From Acidobacteriota bacterium (lineage in GTDB: Bacteria; Acidobacteriota; Terriglobia; Versatilivoradales; Versatilivoraceae), in the NCBI GenBank assembly GCA_028875135.1, contig JAPPFQ010000110.1, forward strand, positions 1-6,216: DNA of 6,216 bases, in the 5' to 3' direction. The notes under the pieces were generated by a model that did no database searches, had not been told where the DNA came from, and saw only the letters and a program-made list of their open reading frames with translations. Positions within the stretch are counted from its first letter, which is position 1. Each line of letters begins with the position of its first letter. Shown here one piece after another: positions 1-5,763 of this stretch. Both the position numbers and the translations under genes were made by a program.

Positions 1-28
1 GAATAGGGATAAACCTCTTGCCGATTTT

Positions 29-68
29 CTTCGTGGCCCTTCGTCGTTCTTCGTGGGTCTTCGTGGAT
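29..68. repeat. Four-unit 10-bp tandem repeat (CTTCGTGGNN)
   Basis: Four consecutive decamers begin with CTTCGT at 29, 39, 49 and 59: CTTCGTGGCC, CTTCGTCGTT, CTTCGTGGGT and CTTCGTGGAT. On the minus strand they read as repeated CCACGAAG. The period is exactly 10 bp, close to one helical turn. The array lies just downstream of the sulfite oxidase-like gene and is followed by a T7 run at 72-78. From memory, CTTCGTG/CACGAAG arrays are scattered between genes in many environmental bacterial genomes; that link is recollection, not something tested here. No hairpin is visible, so it does not look like an intrinsic terminator. Confidence 0.75.
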
Positions 69-115
69 TTCTTTTTTTGGCCCTTGTGGTTCACCCGCGT
101 TTGTTTCAGGTCAAC

Positions 116-1279
116 TCAGGAAATCTTCACGGTCCGCACGAACTGGGAGTTGTCCTCCCAGTAGGTCTTCTTCAGCTCCAGATCTCCGGCTTCGGGCTGA
201 ACCCTGCCGTAGGCGTCGATGGCCCGCGACACGATGGTGTGGGTTCCCGGGGTGGCATCTTCCCAGAGGCAGGTAAAGAGCTTCCAGGAATAGGCAGTGG
301 AACGCCGGTCGATGACGGCCGGTCTCCAGGAGCCCCCGTCGATTTTGACCTCGACGGCCTTCAGGGGCGTGCCGTCGTTCAGCGCGAACCCCAGGATCCT
401 GCAGCGGGAGCCGCTGCGGGTCACCCGGGCCACCATGGACTTCAGTCGCATGCGGCTGACCGAGGTTTCGTTCCAGATGGTGCCTTCCCCGTCAGGCATG
501 CCGCGCAGGGTGACATACTCGCGGGCCATGTACTTTCCCATGAAGCGGCGGTCCTGCACGTGGATGTGGGTCAGCCACTTGACGTTGGCCACTCCGTACC
601 AGCCGGGCACGATCAGGCGGGCCGGCGCGCCCTGATAGAGGGAGAGCGGCTCGCCGTTCATCTCGTAGGCCACCAGCACTTCCGACTTCATGGCGTCCGC
701 CAGGGCCAGGCTTCTTCCGAAGGATTGCTCCACGGTGACCGTGGTTCCGCCGTGATAGACCTCCTCGGTCCCCCTGTCCGCCCCCCAGAACACGACCTCG
801 CGGGCGTAGGGCCTGATACCCGCCTCCTTGAGGAGGCTGCTCAGGCTGACCCCGACCCAGCGAGCGTTGCCGGCCAGCCCATTGATTCTGCGGGGACTGT
901 TCCCGGAGCACTCGAACCCCGACGTGTGGGTGGAACGCGGCCGCTGCCTCAACTCATCCAGGGTCAGTTCCCGGGGGGAGTCCACCAGCCCGTCGATGCG
1001 GAGCCGGTAGCCGGCCGGGTCCACTGTCGGCTGGCCGTAGTGCTGGACGGTGAAGAACCGGTTGGCCGGGGTCAGGAAGCTGTCGATCTTGCGGGTGTCC
1101 AGGTAGCGAACTCCGGGACGGGGATTGGGATTGAAATCGTCCGGGAAATCGGTGAAGGGGACCACCGTCTCCTCCGCCTCCAGGGGAGGCAGTCCCAGGG
1201 TGGGAACCGCCGTGGCGGCCCACCCGGCCAGGGCGGCGCTCCCCTGCAACAGATGTCTGCGGCTGATGCCTTTGGCCAT
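116..1279 (-). CDS. Tat-exported sulfite oxidase-like molybdopterin enzyme
   Basis: A 387-residue protein of the sulfite oxidase family, expected to carry a molybdenum-pterin cofactor and act in the periplasm, where the family typically oxidises sulfite to sulfate. The N-terminus has a twin-arginine signal (SRRHLLQ, residues 6-12) followed by an Ala-rich hydrophobic stretch to about residue 30. The molybdopterin domain spans roughly 55-270. Cys124 in GFECSGN is the expected Mo ligand, and RLIVPGWYGVANVKWL (221-236) is a family signature. Residues about 275-385 resemble the C-terminal Mo-co dimerisation domain (ALNDGTPLKAVEVKIDGGSW, 299-318), which argues for a sulfite oxidase (SorA/SorT/SoxC-like) rather than MsrP, which lacks that domain. 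There is no heme domain, so an external electron acceptor is needed and none is encoded here. The start at 1279 follows GGAGG at good spacing; the longer frame to 1345 would overlap the upstream stop. It is probably co-transcribed with the TPR gene 62 bp upstream. The exact substrate is inferred. Confidence 0.92.
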   Translation of the reverse strand: MAKGISRRHLLQGSAALAGWAATAVPTLGLPPLEAEETVVPFTDFPDDFNPNPRPGVRYLDTRKIDSFLTPANRFFTVQHYGQPTVDPAGYRLRIDGLVDSPRELTLDELRQRPRSTHTSGFECSGNSPRRINGLAGNARWVGVSLSSLLKEAGIRPYAREVVFWGADRGTEEVYHGGTTVTVEQSFGRSLALADAMKSEVLVAYEMNGEPLSLYQGAPARLIVPGWYGVANVKWLTHIHVQDRRFMGKYMAREYVTLRGMPDGEGTIWNETSVSRMRLKSMVARVTRSGSRCRILGFALNDGTPLKAVEVKIDGGSWRPAVIDRRSTAYSWKLFTCLWEDATPGTHTIVSRAIDAYGRVQPEAGDLELKKTYWEDNSQFVRTVKIS

Positions 1280-1284
1280 TTCAC

Positions 1285-1290
1285 ACCTCC
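1285..1290 (-). promoter_or_regulatory. Shine-Dalgarno of sulfite oxidase-like gene
   Basis: GGAGGT on the minus strand sits 5 bases upstream of the ATG at 1279 (GGAGGTGTGAAATG). It fixes the start 22 codons inside the longest open frame, which places the twin-arginine motif at residues 6-12, where a Tat signal should be. Confidence 0.85.
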
Positions 1291-1341
1291 ATGTTTGCGG
1301 GAATCGCCCGGCTTCCAATGCCACCCGATTCCCGGGCGGTT

Positions 1342-2253
1342 TCACTGCTGTCTCAGTCTGTCGGCGTGGACTCGCGCCACATCCCCCATGTAGTGGTTGA
1401 CGGGATAACGGTCCGCGGCCAGGACCAGGTGTCGACGGGCCTCGGTCTCGTCTCCCAGGGCTTCATGGTACAACCCCAGGTAGAGGTGGGCGTAGAAGAG
1501 CTGCCGGTTGCGAACCGCGGGGTCGCCGTCTCCGCCCCGGGCCGCCCGCATGACTTCATCGATGGTTCCCTCTCCCCTGAACAATCGATAGATCTCCATC
1601 ATGGGCACCCGCCGATCGCCTTCGATATCAAGGAGGGACTGCCGGGCCTGCGTCACCCCCACCAGGCGGGCGCCGCAGAGAAAATGCCACACGGCGTTCT
1701 CCACGTCGTTGGCGTTGACCTGCTGATGGGACTGGAACTGAGCCCGGCCCTTCTCGAAGAGGCCGGCGTAGTAATAGGAGATGCCGCGCTGCCAATGGTA
1801 GGGCTCCTGCCCGGGATTCAGTTCGATGGCGCGGTCGAAGTCGGCGATGGAGGCTTCGATGTGGCCCAGCTTGAAGTGCTCGCTGCCTCGCCGGTTGTAC
1901 ACTTCCACCACGTCGGGGTTGAGCTTCAGCACGGCATCGTAGTCGGCAATGGCCTGGCGGTGGCGTCCCTGCATTTCATAGAGCTGCCCGCGGAAATGAA
2001 AGCCCTGCGGGTTTTGAGGATCTAGCTCAACGGCTCGGGTCGCCAGGGAGATGGCCCGGGTGTGATCCCCGCTTCGATAGGCGCTCCGGGCTTGCGTAAG
2101 CAGGTCGGTCACGGACACCTCCTCGGCCAGGACGACGCCCGCCAAAACCGCGAGGGACGCGGCCAGGCCCAGAGGCTGAAACCATTGCGGGCGCAACCGC
2201 CTCTGCTGCTGCGACCGGATGCGCCGTGGCCGAACCAACGATCCGCCAACCAT
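1342..2253 (-). CDS. Exported TPR (tetratricopeptide) protein
   Basis: A 303-residue TPR protein, probably periplasmic or membrane-anchored. The N-terminus is basic (residues 1-24, rich in Arg and Gln), followed by a hydrophobic segment at about 25-43 ending VVLA|EE, which suggests signal peptidase I cleavage or an anchor. TPR units are visible at about 49-79, 82-113, 116-147 and 150-181, several closing with the typical ELDP/KLNP/ELNP ends, and another lies at about 251-283. The stretch between holds NDVENAVWHFLC (182-193) and RVPMMEIYRLFRG (215-227), with HYMGDVARVH (287-296) near the end. I recall these blocks from a TPR family in Planctomycetota, Verrucomicrobiota and Acidobacteriota resembling NlpI, but this is memory only. 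TPRs bind proteins or peptides; no catalytic motif is seen. It lies 62 bp upstream of the molybdoenzyme on the same strand, so a joint transcript is likely. The ATG at 2253 is preferred over a TTG at 2268 because GGGGAG falls between them. The binding partner is unknown. Confidence 0.88.
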   Translation of the reverse strand: MVGGSLVRPRRIRSQQQRRLRPQWFQPLGLAASLAVLAGVVLAEEVSVTDLLTQARSAYRSGDHTRAISLATRAVELDPQNPQGFHFRGQLYEMQGRHRQAIADYDAVLKLNPDVVEVYNRRGSEHFKLGHIEASIADFDRAIELNPGQEPYHWQRGISYYYAGLFEKGRAQFQSHQQVNANDVENAVWHFLCGARLVGVTQARQSLLDIEGDRRVPMMEIYRLFRGEGTIDEVMRAARGGDGDPAVRNRQLFYAHLYLGLYHEALGDETEARRHLVLAADRYPVNHYMGDVARVHADRLRQQ

Positions 2254-2260
2254 ACTATCT

Positions 2261-2266
2261 CTCCCC
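2261..2266 (-). promoter_or_regulatory. Shine-Dalgarno of TPR gene
   Basis: GGGGAG on the minus strand lies 7 bases before the ATG at 2253. It overlaps the alternative upstream TTG codon (2266-2268), which has no ribosome binding site of its own, so the ATG is chosen. Confidence 0.65.
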
Positions 2267-2283
2267 AATCCGCAACCTGGGCT

Positions 2284-2312
2284 AGTTTAAAACCCCCTCG
2301 GAACATCCTCAA
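2284..2312 (-). promoter_or_regulatory. Predicted sigma70-type promoter of TPR-sulfite oxidase pair
   Basis: On the minus strand TTGAGG (2312-2307, 4/6 to the -35 consensus) is separated by exactly 17 bp from TAAACT (2289-2284, 4/6 to the -10 consensus). Transcription would begin near 2277, leaving a leader of about 25 bases before the ATG at 2253. Both boxes are imperfect and the assignment is by eye. Confidence 0.35.
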
Positions 2313-2338
2313 CAGATATTGTTGTCCCTTCCTCTGTA

Positions 2339-2344
2339 TATAAT
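2339..2344 (+). promoter_or_regulatory. Predicted -10 box (TATAAT) of RraA-like gene
   Basis: A perfect TATAAT hexamer stands out in GC-rich sequence 35 bases upstream of the ATG at 2379. No good -35 box is seen at 16-18 bp; the nearest candidate, TTGTTG at 2319-2324, has a short 14-bp spacer. Transcription from here would begin near 2351, which excludes the longer open frame starting at 2319. Confidence 0.45.
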
Positions 2345-2367
2345 GAGTCGTTCGTTGATTCCAAGAA

Positions 2368-2373
2368 AAGGAG
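2368..2373 (+). promoter_or_regulatory. Shine-Dalgarno of RraA-like gene
   Basis: AAGGAG, within AAAAGGAG, lies 5 bases before the ATG at 2379. This start places a basic residue pair (KR) directly before the hydrophobic core, as expected of a signal peptide. Confidence 0.85.
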
Positions 2374-2378
2374 TTGCC

Positions 2379-3149
2379 ATGAAACGCCTGTCCATCCTGC
2401 TTCCTTGCCTGGCGATCGGGCTTTGCCTGGTCCTCATTCTGCTGTCGCGGATCGGCCCCGCTTCGGGAGCGGCCGCGCAGCCGGGGGCCGAAGGCCTCAC
2501 CCAGGCCCAGATCATCGAGGCGCTCAAGAAGGCCAGCACCGGCAACCTGGCGGATGCCATCGAGACCGCTACCGGTCGGGCCGGATTCATGACCCACGAC
2601 ATGAAGCCCATTTTCCGGGCCAAGGTGGTGGGTCCGGCGGCGACGGCGCTGTTGAGGCCGATCCTGACCACCGACAAGCGCAAGTACCCCAACTACCACC
2701 TGCAGGTGCTGGACGAGGCGCCCGCGGGAAGTGTTCTGGTCTATGTCCTGGAAAATGGCCTGCACGTTTCCGGGATCGGCAACCTCATGGCCACCACCGC
2801 CACGGTCCGGGGGCTGGCGGGGGCAGTGATCGACGGAGCCGCCAGGGACGTCGAGGAGATCGAACGCATCGGCTTTCCCGTCTACAGCCGAGCGGTCAGT
2901 CCGGCCACGGTGGTCGGGCGCTACGTGAGCGTTTCCATGCAGGAACCCGTGATTTGCGCCGGTGTGCCGGTGCGGCCGGGCGACTACATCGTGGGGGACA
3001 GCGACGGCGTAGTGGTCGTACCCGCCGACAGGGCCGAGGACGTGCTGGCCTTGATCCGGGAATACGATGAGAAGGAGAGCGCCATGATCCCCTTGATCAA
3101 GGAGACCAAGTCGATGCTCAAGGCCCTGGCCAAGTACGGCCGGTATTGA
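2379..3149 (+). CDS. Exported RraA/HMG-aldolase-like protein
   Basis: A 256-residue member of the RraA family, which includes 4-hydroxy-4-methyl-2-oxoglutarate aldolases and the RNase E regulator RraA. Those I know of are cytoplasmic. This one has an N-terminal signal or anchor: MKR, a hydrophobic core at about 5-23, then GPASGAAAQ with possible cleavage near residues 30-33. The family domain covers about 42-225: NLADAIE (56-62), VVGPAATA (83-90), GNLMATTATVRG (134-145), AGAVIDGAARD (147-157) with the conserved Arg156 and Asp157, and GDYIVGDSDGVVVVP (201-215). Where metal-dependent family aldolases usually have Asp or Glu (the GD/GE-x-LA position), this protein has Asn135. The tail at 226-256 is Lys/Glu-rich. 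The stop lies 9 bp from the convergent BNR gene. The fold assignment is firm; the activity is not, and could be aldolase, oxaloacetate decarboxylase or a non-enzymatic role. Export is inferred from the signal. Confidence 0.88.
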   Translation: MKRLSILLPCLAIGLCLVLILLSRIGPASGAAAQPGAEGLTQAQIIEALKKASTGNLADAIETATGRAGFMTHDMKPIFRAKVVGPAATALLRPILTTDKRKYPNYHLQVLDEAPAGSVLVYVLENGLHVSGIGNLMATTATVRGLAGAVIDGAARDVEEIERIGFPVYSRAVSPATVVGRYVSVSMQEPVICAGVPVRPGDYIVGDSDGVVVVPADRAEDVLALIREYDEKESAMIPLIKETKSMLKALAKYGRY

Positions 3150-3150
3150 G

Positions 3151-3171
3151 GATGGTGCCTATTTCGCCATC
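3151..3171. other. Small inverted repeat spanning the convergent stop region
   Basis: GATGGTG (3151-3157) pairs with CGCCATC (3165-3171) around a 7-base loop. Six pairs are Watson-Crick and one is a U-G wobble on the plus-strand transcript (an A-C mismatch on the minus). It overlaps the stop codon of the BNR gene and follows the stop of the RraA-like gene by one base. No T-run follows on either side, so it is not a standard intrinsic terminator. Confidence 0.25.
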
Positions 3172-4436
3172 TCCGGCAGCCGCCAGCGGACGATCTCCAG
3201 GTGAGTCTTCTCGTCGGGGGTGCGGTAGGAATAGCTGGTGACCAGCGTGCCGTCCTCCACTTGCACCGTCGGACCGAACCCGCCGCCGCTGAGCATGCCG
3301 ACAGGGTTCTTGGCGTCCAGGACGATGCGGTCATTGCGGAAGTCGAACTGGAAGCCCTCCGCAACTTCCCGGCCCAACACCGCCCGAACGCCCAGGGGCG
3401 GGATGTTGGGGGGCACGGCTGCCCTCATTGTGAAGGTGAACAGCAGGCGGTTGTCCCTCAAGCGCATCAGGGCGGGATACATCTCTCCGTAGGTGCTGCC
3501 GAACTCCTCCAGCGACCAGTGATGCCCGCCGTCCTGAGAGCGGTAGAGGACCATTCTCTCGAAATGGTCGATCGTCTCGCCTGGAATTTGCGTTCCCGGC
3601 AGGGCTGGAAAGTACTTGGGAGTGATCCGGCAGATGGCCAGCAGGTCGCCGTTGGGGGCCTGCCAGAGAAAGGCCTCCCCCAGAATGGGAAAGGGCAGAG
3701 CGCTCTGGTCCACGCCTCCAAAGCGGCAGGCCAGGGACTGGTCCCAGGTCGTTCCGCCGTCGTTCGACCTCCAGAGGAATTCGTGGCCTCCCTTGCCCGC
3801 GACCGCGAAGACCAGTTCTCCACTCTCCAGTTCCAGAACGTTGCGGCCGGTCACCACCGTACCCGGCCCCTCCATTCCCTCCAGGTCCTGGAAGCCGATG
3901 CGCTGACCCTCCCAACGGTCTCCTCCGTCGGTTGAACGGTAGAGAAAGCTCTGGGTGTAGCCTTCCCGGTTGCCGCGAGCCCGGGGCAGGAGATGGGTGC
4001 TGAGGAAAACGGTGCCGTCGGAGGTGACCGACAGGTAGGGTTCCCGTCCCAGCACCTCCAGTCTCCGGCGCCGGGACCAACTGCGGCCTCCGTCTCCGGA
4101 GCGGTACAGGAAGGCATACTCTTCAGGGACTCCTCCTTTCCGGGGTGCGTGGAAGGCCACCAGCAGCAGCTCCCCGTCGGGCAGCCGGGCGATACAGGGC
4201 TTGTAGTCCTCGGGGATGCCGATGGGAACCCGCTCCGAAACCAGTTGGGTTTTCCCTATGGCCTTGGAATTCACCACCCGGACCGGGTCGGCGGACTGGA
4301 GCGCCCCCGGGCCACATCCTCCCGTGGCTACCGCCGTTGCTGCGGTGGCCGCCAGGACAAGACTCCGAAACCGGGGAAGGGTCGTCCAGGAGAGGTGCGG
4401 GCAGCCACTGGCCTGTCGGGGAGAAGTTGCGGACAT
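3159..4436 (-). CDS. BNR-repeat sialidase-like secreted protein
   Basis: A 425-residue beta-propeller protein of the sialidase/BNR superfamily, exported and probably acting on glycans outside the cytoplasm. Four Asp-boxes (SxDxGxxW) are clear: SGDGGRSW (113-120), STDGGDRW (168-175), SNDGGTTW (224-231) and SQDGGHHW (300-307). Three of them are preceded by a LYR strand and one by LWR, typical of propeller blades. The C-terminal TSYSYRTPDEKTHLEIVRW (400-418) resembles the last sialidase strand. The N-terminus has a basic stretch and an Ala/Thr hydrophobic segment (about 25-40) ending GGC, so Cys41 may be lipidated, although Thr at -3 is a poor lipobox fit. The usual FRIP arginine motif is not evident; YKP (78-80) sits near its expected place. 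True exo-sialidase activity is therefore uncertain. The ATG at 4436 is chosen because GGAGGT precedes it; the next ATG out (4448) overlaps that site. It is convergent with the RraA-like gene and divergent from the aminotransferase. Confidence 0.88.
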   Translation of the reverse strand: MSATSPRQASGCPHLSWTTLPRFRSLVLAATAATAVATGGCGPGALQSADPVRVVNSKAIGKTQLVSERVPIGIPEDYKPCIARLPDGELLLVAFHAPRKGGVPEEYAFLYRSGDGGRSWSRRRRLEVLGREPYLSVTSDGTVFLSTHLLPRARGNREGYTQSFLYRSTDGGDRWEGQRIGFQDLEGMEGPGTVVTGRNVLELESGELVFAVAGKGGHEFLWRSNDGGTTWDQSLACRFGGVDQSALPFPILGEAFLWQAPNGDLLAICRITPKYFPALPGTQIPGETIDHFERMVLYRSQDGGHHWSLEEFGSTYGEMYPALMRLRDNRLLFTFTMRAAVPPNIPPLGVRAVLGREVAEGFQFDFRNDRIVLDAKNPVGMLSGGGFGPTVQVEDGTLVTSYSYRTPDEKTHLEIVRWRLPEMAK

Positions 4437-4440
4437 GGGA

Positions 4441-4446
4441 ACCTCC
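4441..4446 (-). promoter_or_regulatory. Shine-Dalgarno of BNR gene
   Basis: GGAGGT on the minus strand lies 4 bases before the ATG at 4436 (GGAGGTTCCCATG). The alternative ATG at 4448 runs into this site and has no comparable sequence upstream. Confidence 0.75.
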
Positions 4447-4548
4447 ATTCTGGTCGTGCGTCCCGTGGAGCCGGCGGGTTCCGCCAGGCCGCCTGCAGAT
4501 GTTATCTCCGGCGGGGTTGGGGAGGAAGGGGAATCGGCAAAATAACCC

Positions 4549-4577
4549 TTGGAAACGCTTCCCTATCTCTCTAGGAT
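4549..4577 (+). promoter_or_regulatory. Predicted sigma70-type promoter of aminotransferase gene
   Basis: TTGGAA (4549-4554, 4/6 to the -35 consensus) is followed after exactly 17 bp by TAGGAT (4572-4577, 4/6 to the -10 consensus). Transcription would start near 4584, giving a leader of about 46 bases. The TTG that opens the longest frame lies within the -35 box, so that longer start would not be transcribed from here. The rest of the 193-bp divergent gap is GC-rich, and I saw no convincing promoter in it for the leftward BNR gene. Confidence 0.35.
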
Positions 4578-4615
4578 GAAACCGGAGACCGGCTTGCGTC
4601 CAGGGGCCGGCTCGG

Positions 4616-4621
4616 AAAGGA
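4616..4621 (+). promoter_or_regulatory. Shine-Dalgarno of aminotransferase gene
   Basis: AAAGGA, within GGAAAGGA, lies 8 bases before the ATG at 4630. It supports MPPIRMVDL as the N-terminus, which matches the usual beginning of this family (a short segment leading to VDL). Confidence 0.75.
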
Positions 4622-4629
4622 TTCCAGCC

Positions 4630-5736
4630 ATGCCGCCCATCCGGATGGTGGATTTGCAACGCCAGCACCGGAGCCTCAGGGAGCCCATCGAGGCCGCCGT
4701 CCGGCAGGTTCTGGAAGATGGCGACTTCGTCATGGGCCGGGCCGTGGCCGAGTTCGAGGCCGACCTGGTACGTTATCTGGGGGTCCGCTTTGCCGTGGGA
4801 TGCGCCTCGGGCACCGACGCCCTGCGGATCGCCCTGATGGCCTTGGGGATCGGCCCGGACGACGAGGTCGTCACCACTCCCTTTACCTTCGCCGCCACGG
4901 TGGAGGCCATCGTACTGCAGGGAGCCCGCCCCGTCTTTGCGGATATCGATCCGCGGACCTTCAACCTGGACCCCGGCCGGATCGGGGAGAGGATCACCTC
5001 CAGGACAAGGGCTATCCTGCCGGTTCACCTCTTCGGACATCCCGCCGATATGGATCCCATCCTGGACCTTGCCCGGGAGAAAAAACTGCGGGTCATCGAG
5101 GACGCCGCCCAGGCCGTGGGAGCCCGCTGTCGAGGGCGATGCGTCGGGGCCCTGGGCGATATCGGCTGTCTCAGCTTCTATCCCGCCAAGCACCTGGGCG
5201 CCTGCGGCGACGGGGGAGCGTTGCTGACCAACGATCCCGAACTGGCCCGAAGGTGCCGCATGATCAGTCTGCACGGGGCGGAAAACCGATACCGGCATGA
5301 GTTCCCCGGCCTCAACAGCCGGCTGGATTCCCTGCAGGCGGCCATCCTGAGGGTGAAGCTGCCTCATCTGGAGGACTGGATCGAGAAACGCATCCGGATC
5401 GCCGAGGCCTACGACCGGGCCCTGCAGCCTCTTCCGCCCACCCCGCCTTTCCGCGCTCCGGGGGGCAGACACGTCTACAACCAGTACTCCATCCGCTCTC
5501 CTCGCCGCGACGGGCTGGCCGAGTTCCTTCGGGCCAGAGGCGTGGATTGCGCCATCCACTACCCCCTGCCGCTGCATCTCCAGCCGGCCTACCGGTGTTG
5601 GGCAGAGGGGGCCGGTTCCTTTCCCCATGCCGAAGCCCTGGCCGAGGAGATCCTTTCCCTGCCGATTTTCCCGGAACTGACGCGCGAGGAGACGGACCGG
5701 GTGGCCGGCGCGGTCCGCGATTTCTGGAAGAGCTGA
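4630..5736 (+). CDS. DegT/DnrJ/EryC1/StrS sugar aminotransferase
   Basis: A 368-residue cytoplasmic PLP-dependent aminotransferase of full family length. These enzymes usually move an amino group from glutamate to a keto-sugar nucleotide, making amino sugars for O-antigen, glycans or glycosylated metabolites. Landmarks in order: MVDL (6-9), DFVMG (32-36), SGTDAL (60-65, phosphate-binding loop), TTPFTFAAT (82-90), ILPVHLFGHPADMDPI (129-144), EDAAQAVGA (157-165, Asp158 facing the pyridine nitrogen), SFYPAKHLGACGDGGAL (182-198, Lys187 as Schiff-base lysine), NSRLDSLQAAIL (229-240) and IHYPLPLHLQPAY (309-321). By recollection the pattern is closest to WbpE/QdtB/FdtB-type enzymes rather than to the PLP-histidine dehydratases of the superfamily, because the active-site lysine is present. 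No sugar-nucleotide oxidase, epimerase or glycosyltransferase is in the window, so the substrate cannot be named. It converges on the FmdB gene, 27 bp away. Confidence 0.93.
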   Translation: MPPIRMVDLQRQHRSLREPIEAAVRQVLEDGDFVMGRAVAEFEADLVRYLGVRFAVGCASGTDALRIALMALGIGPDDEVVTTPFTFAATVEAIVLQGARPVFADIDPRTFNLDPGRIGERITSRTRAILPVHLFGHPADMDPILDLAREKKLRVIEDAAQAVGARCRGRCVGALGDIGCLSFYPAKHLGACGDGGALLTNDPELARRCRMISLHGAENRYRHEFPGLNSRLDSLQAAILRVKLPHLEDWIEKRIRIAEAYDRALQPLPPTPPFRAPGGRHVYNQYSIRSPRRDGLAEFLRARGVDCAIHYPLPLHLQPAYRCWAEGAGSFPHAEALAEEILSLPIFPELTREETDRVAGAVRDFWKS

Positions 5737-5763
5737 CCCAATACCCGACTCGGAAACAGCAGC

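Noticed and set aside
29..68. CRISPR-like array
   Set aside because: The units are 10 bp and directly adjacent, with no unique spacers.
72..78. T7 run as an intrinsic terminator
   Set aside because: No GC-rich hairpin precedes it on the plus strand, and it would be an A-run in the transcript of the leftward genes.
53..1393. 446-codon open frame on the plus strand
   Set aside because: It lies antisense to the sulfite oxidase-like gene, has no family motifs and reads as Gly/Pro/Arg/His-rich sequence typical of a high-GC shadow frame.
1291..2025. 244-codon open frame on the plus strand
   Set aside because: Antisense to the TPR gene, whose repeats are unmistakable; the plus-strand product shows no domain.
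2109..2765. 218-codon open frame on the minus strand spanning the divergent gap
   Set aside because: It crosses both promoter-like elements and overlaps the TPR and RraA-like genes out of frame, with no motif.
3201..3935. 244-codon open frame on the plus strand
   Set aside because: Antisense to the BNR gene with its four Asp-boxes; a shadow of high-GC codon use.
4499..4527. Possible leftward promoter for the BNR gene (TAACAT as -10)
   Set aside because: The -10 matches 4/6 but no acceptable -35 lies at 16-18 bp.
4123..5628. 501-codon open frame on the minus strand
   Set aside because: Antisense to the aminotransferase and out of frame with the BNR gene. It has no recognisable domain, whereas the plus strand has every catalytic motif of the DegT family.
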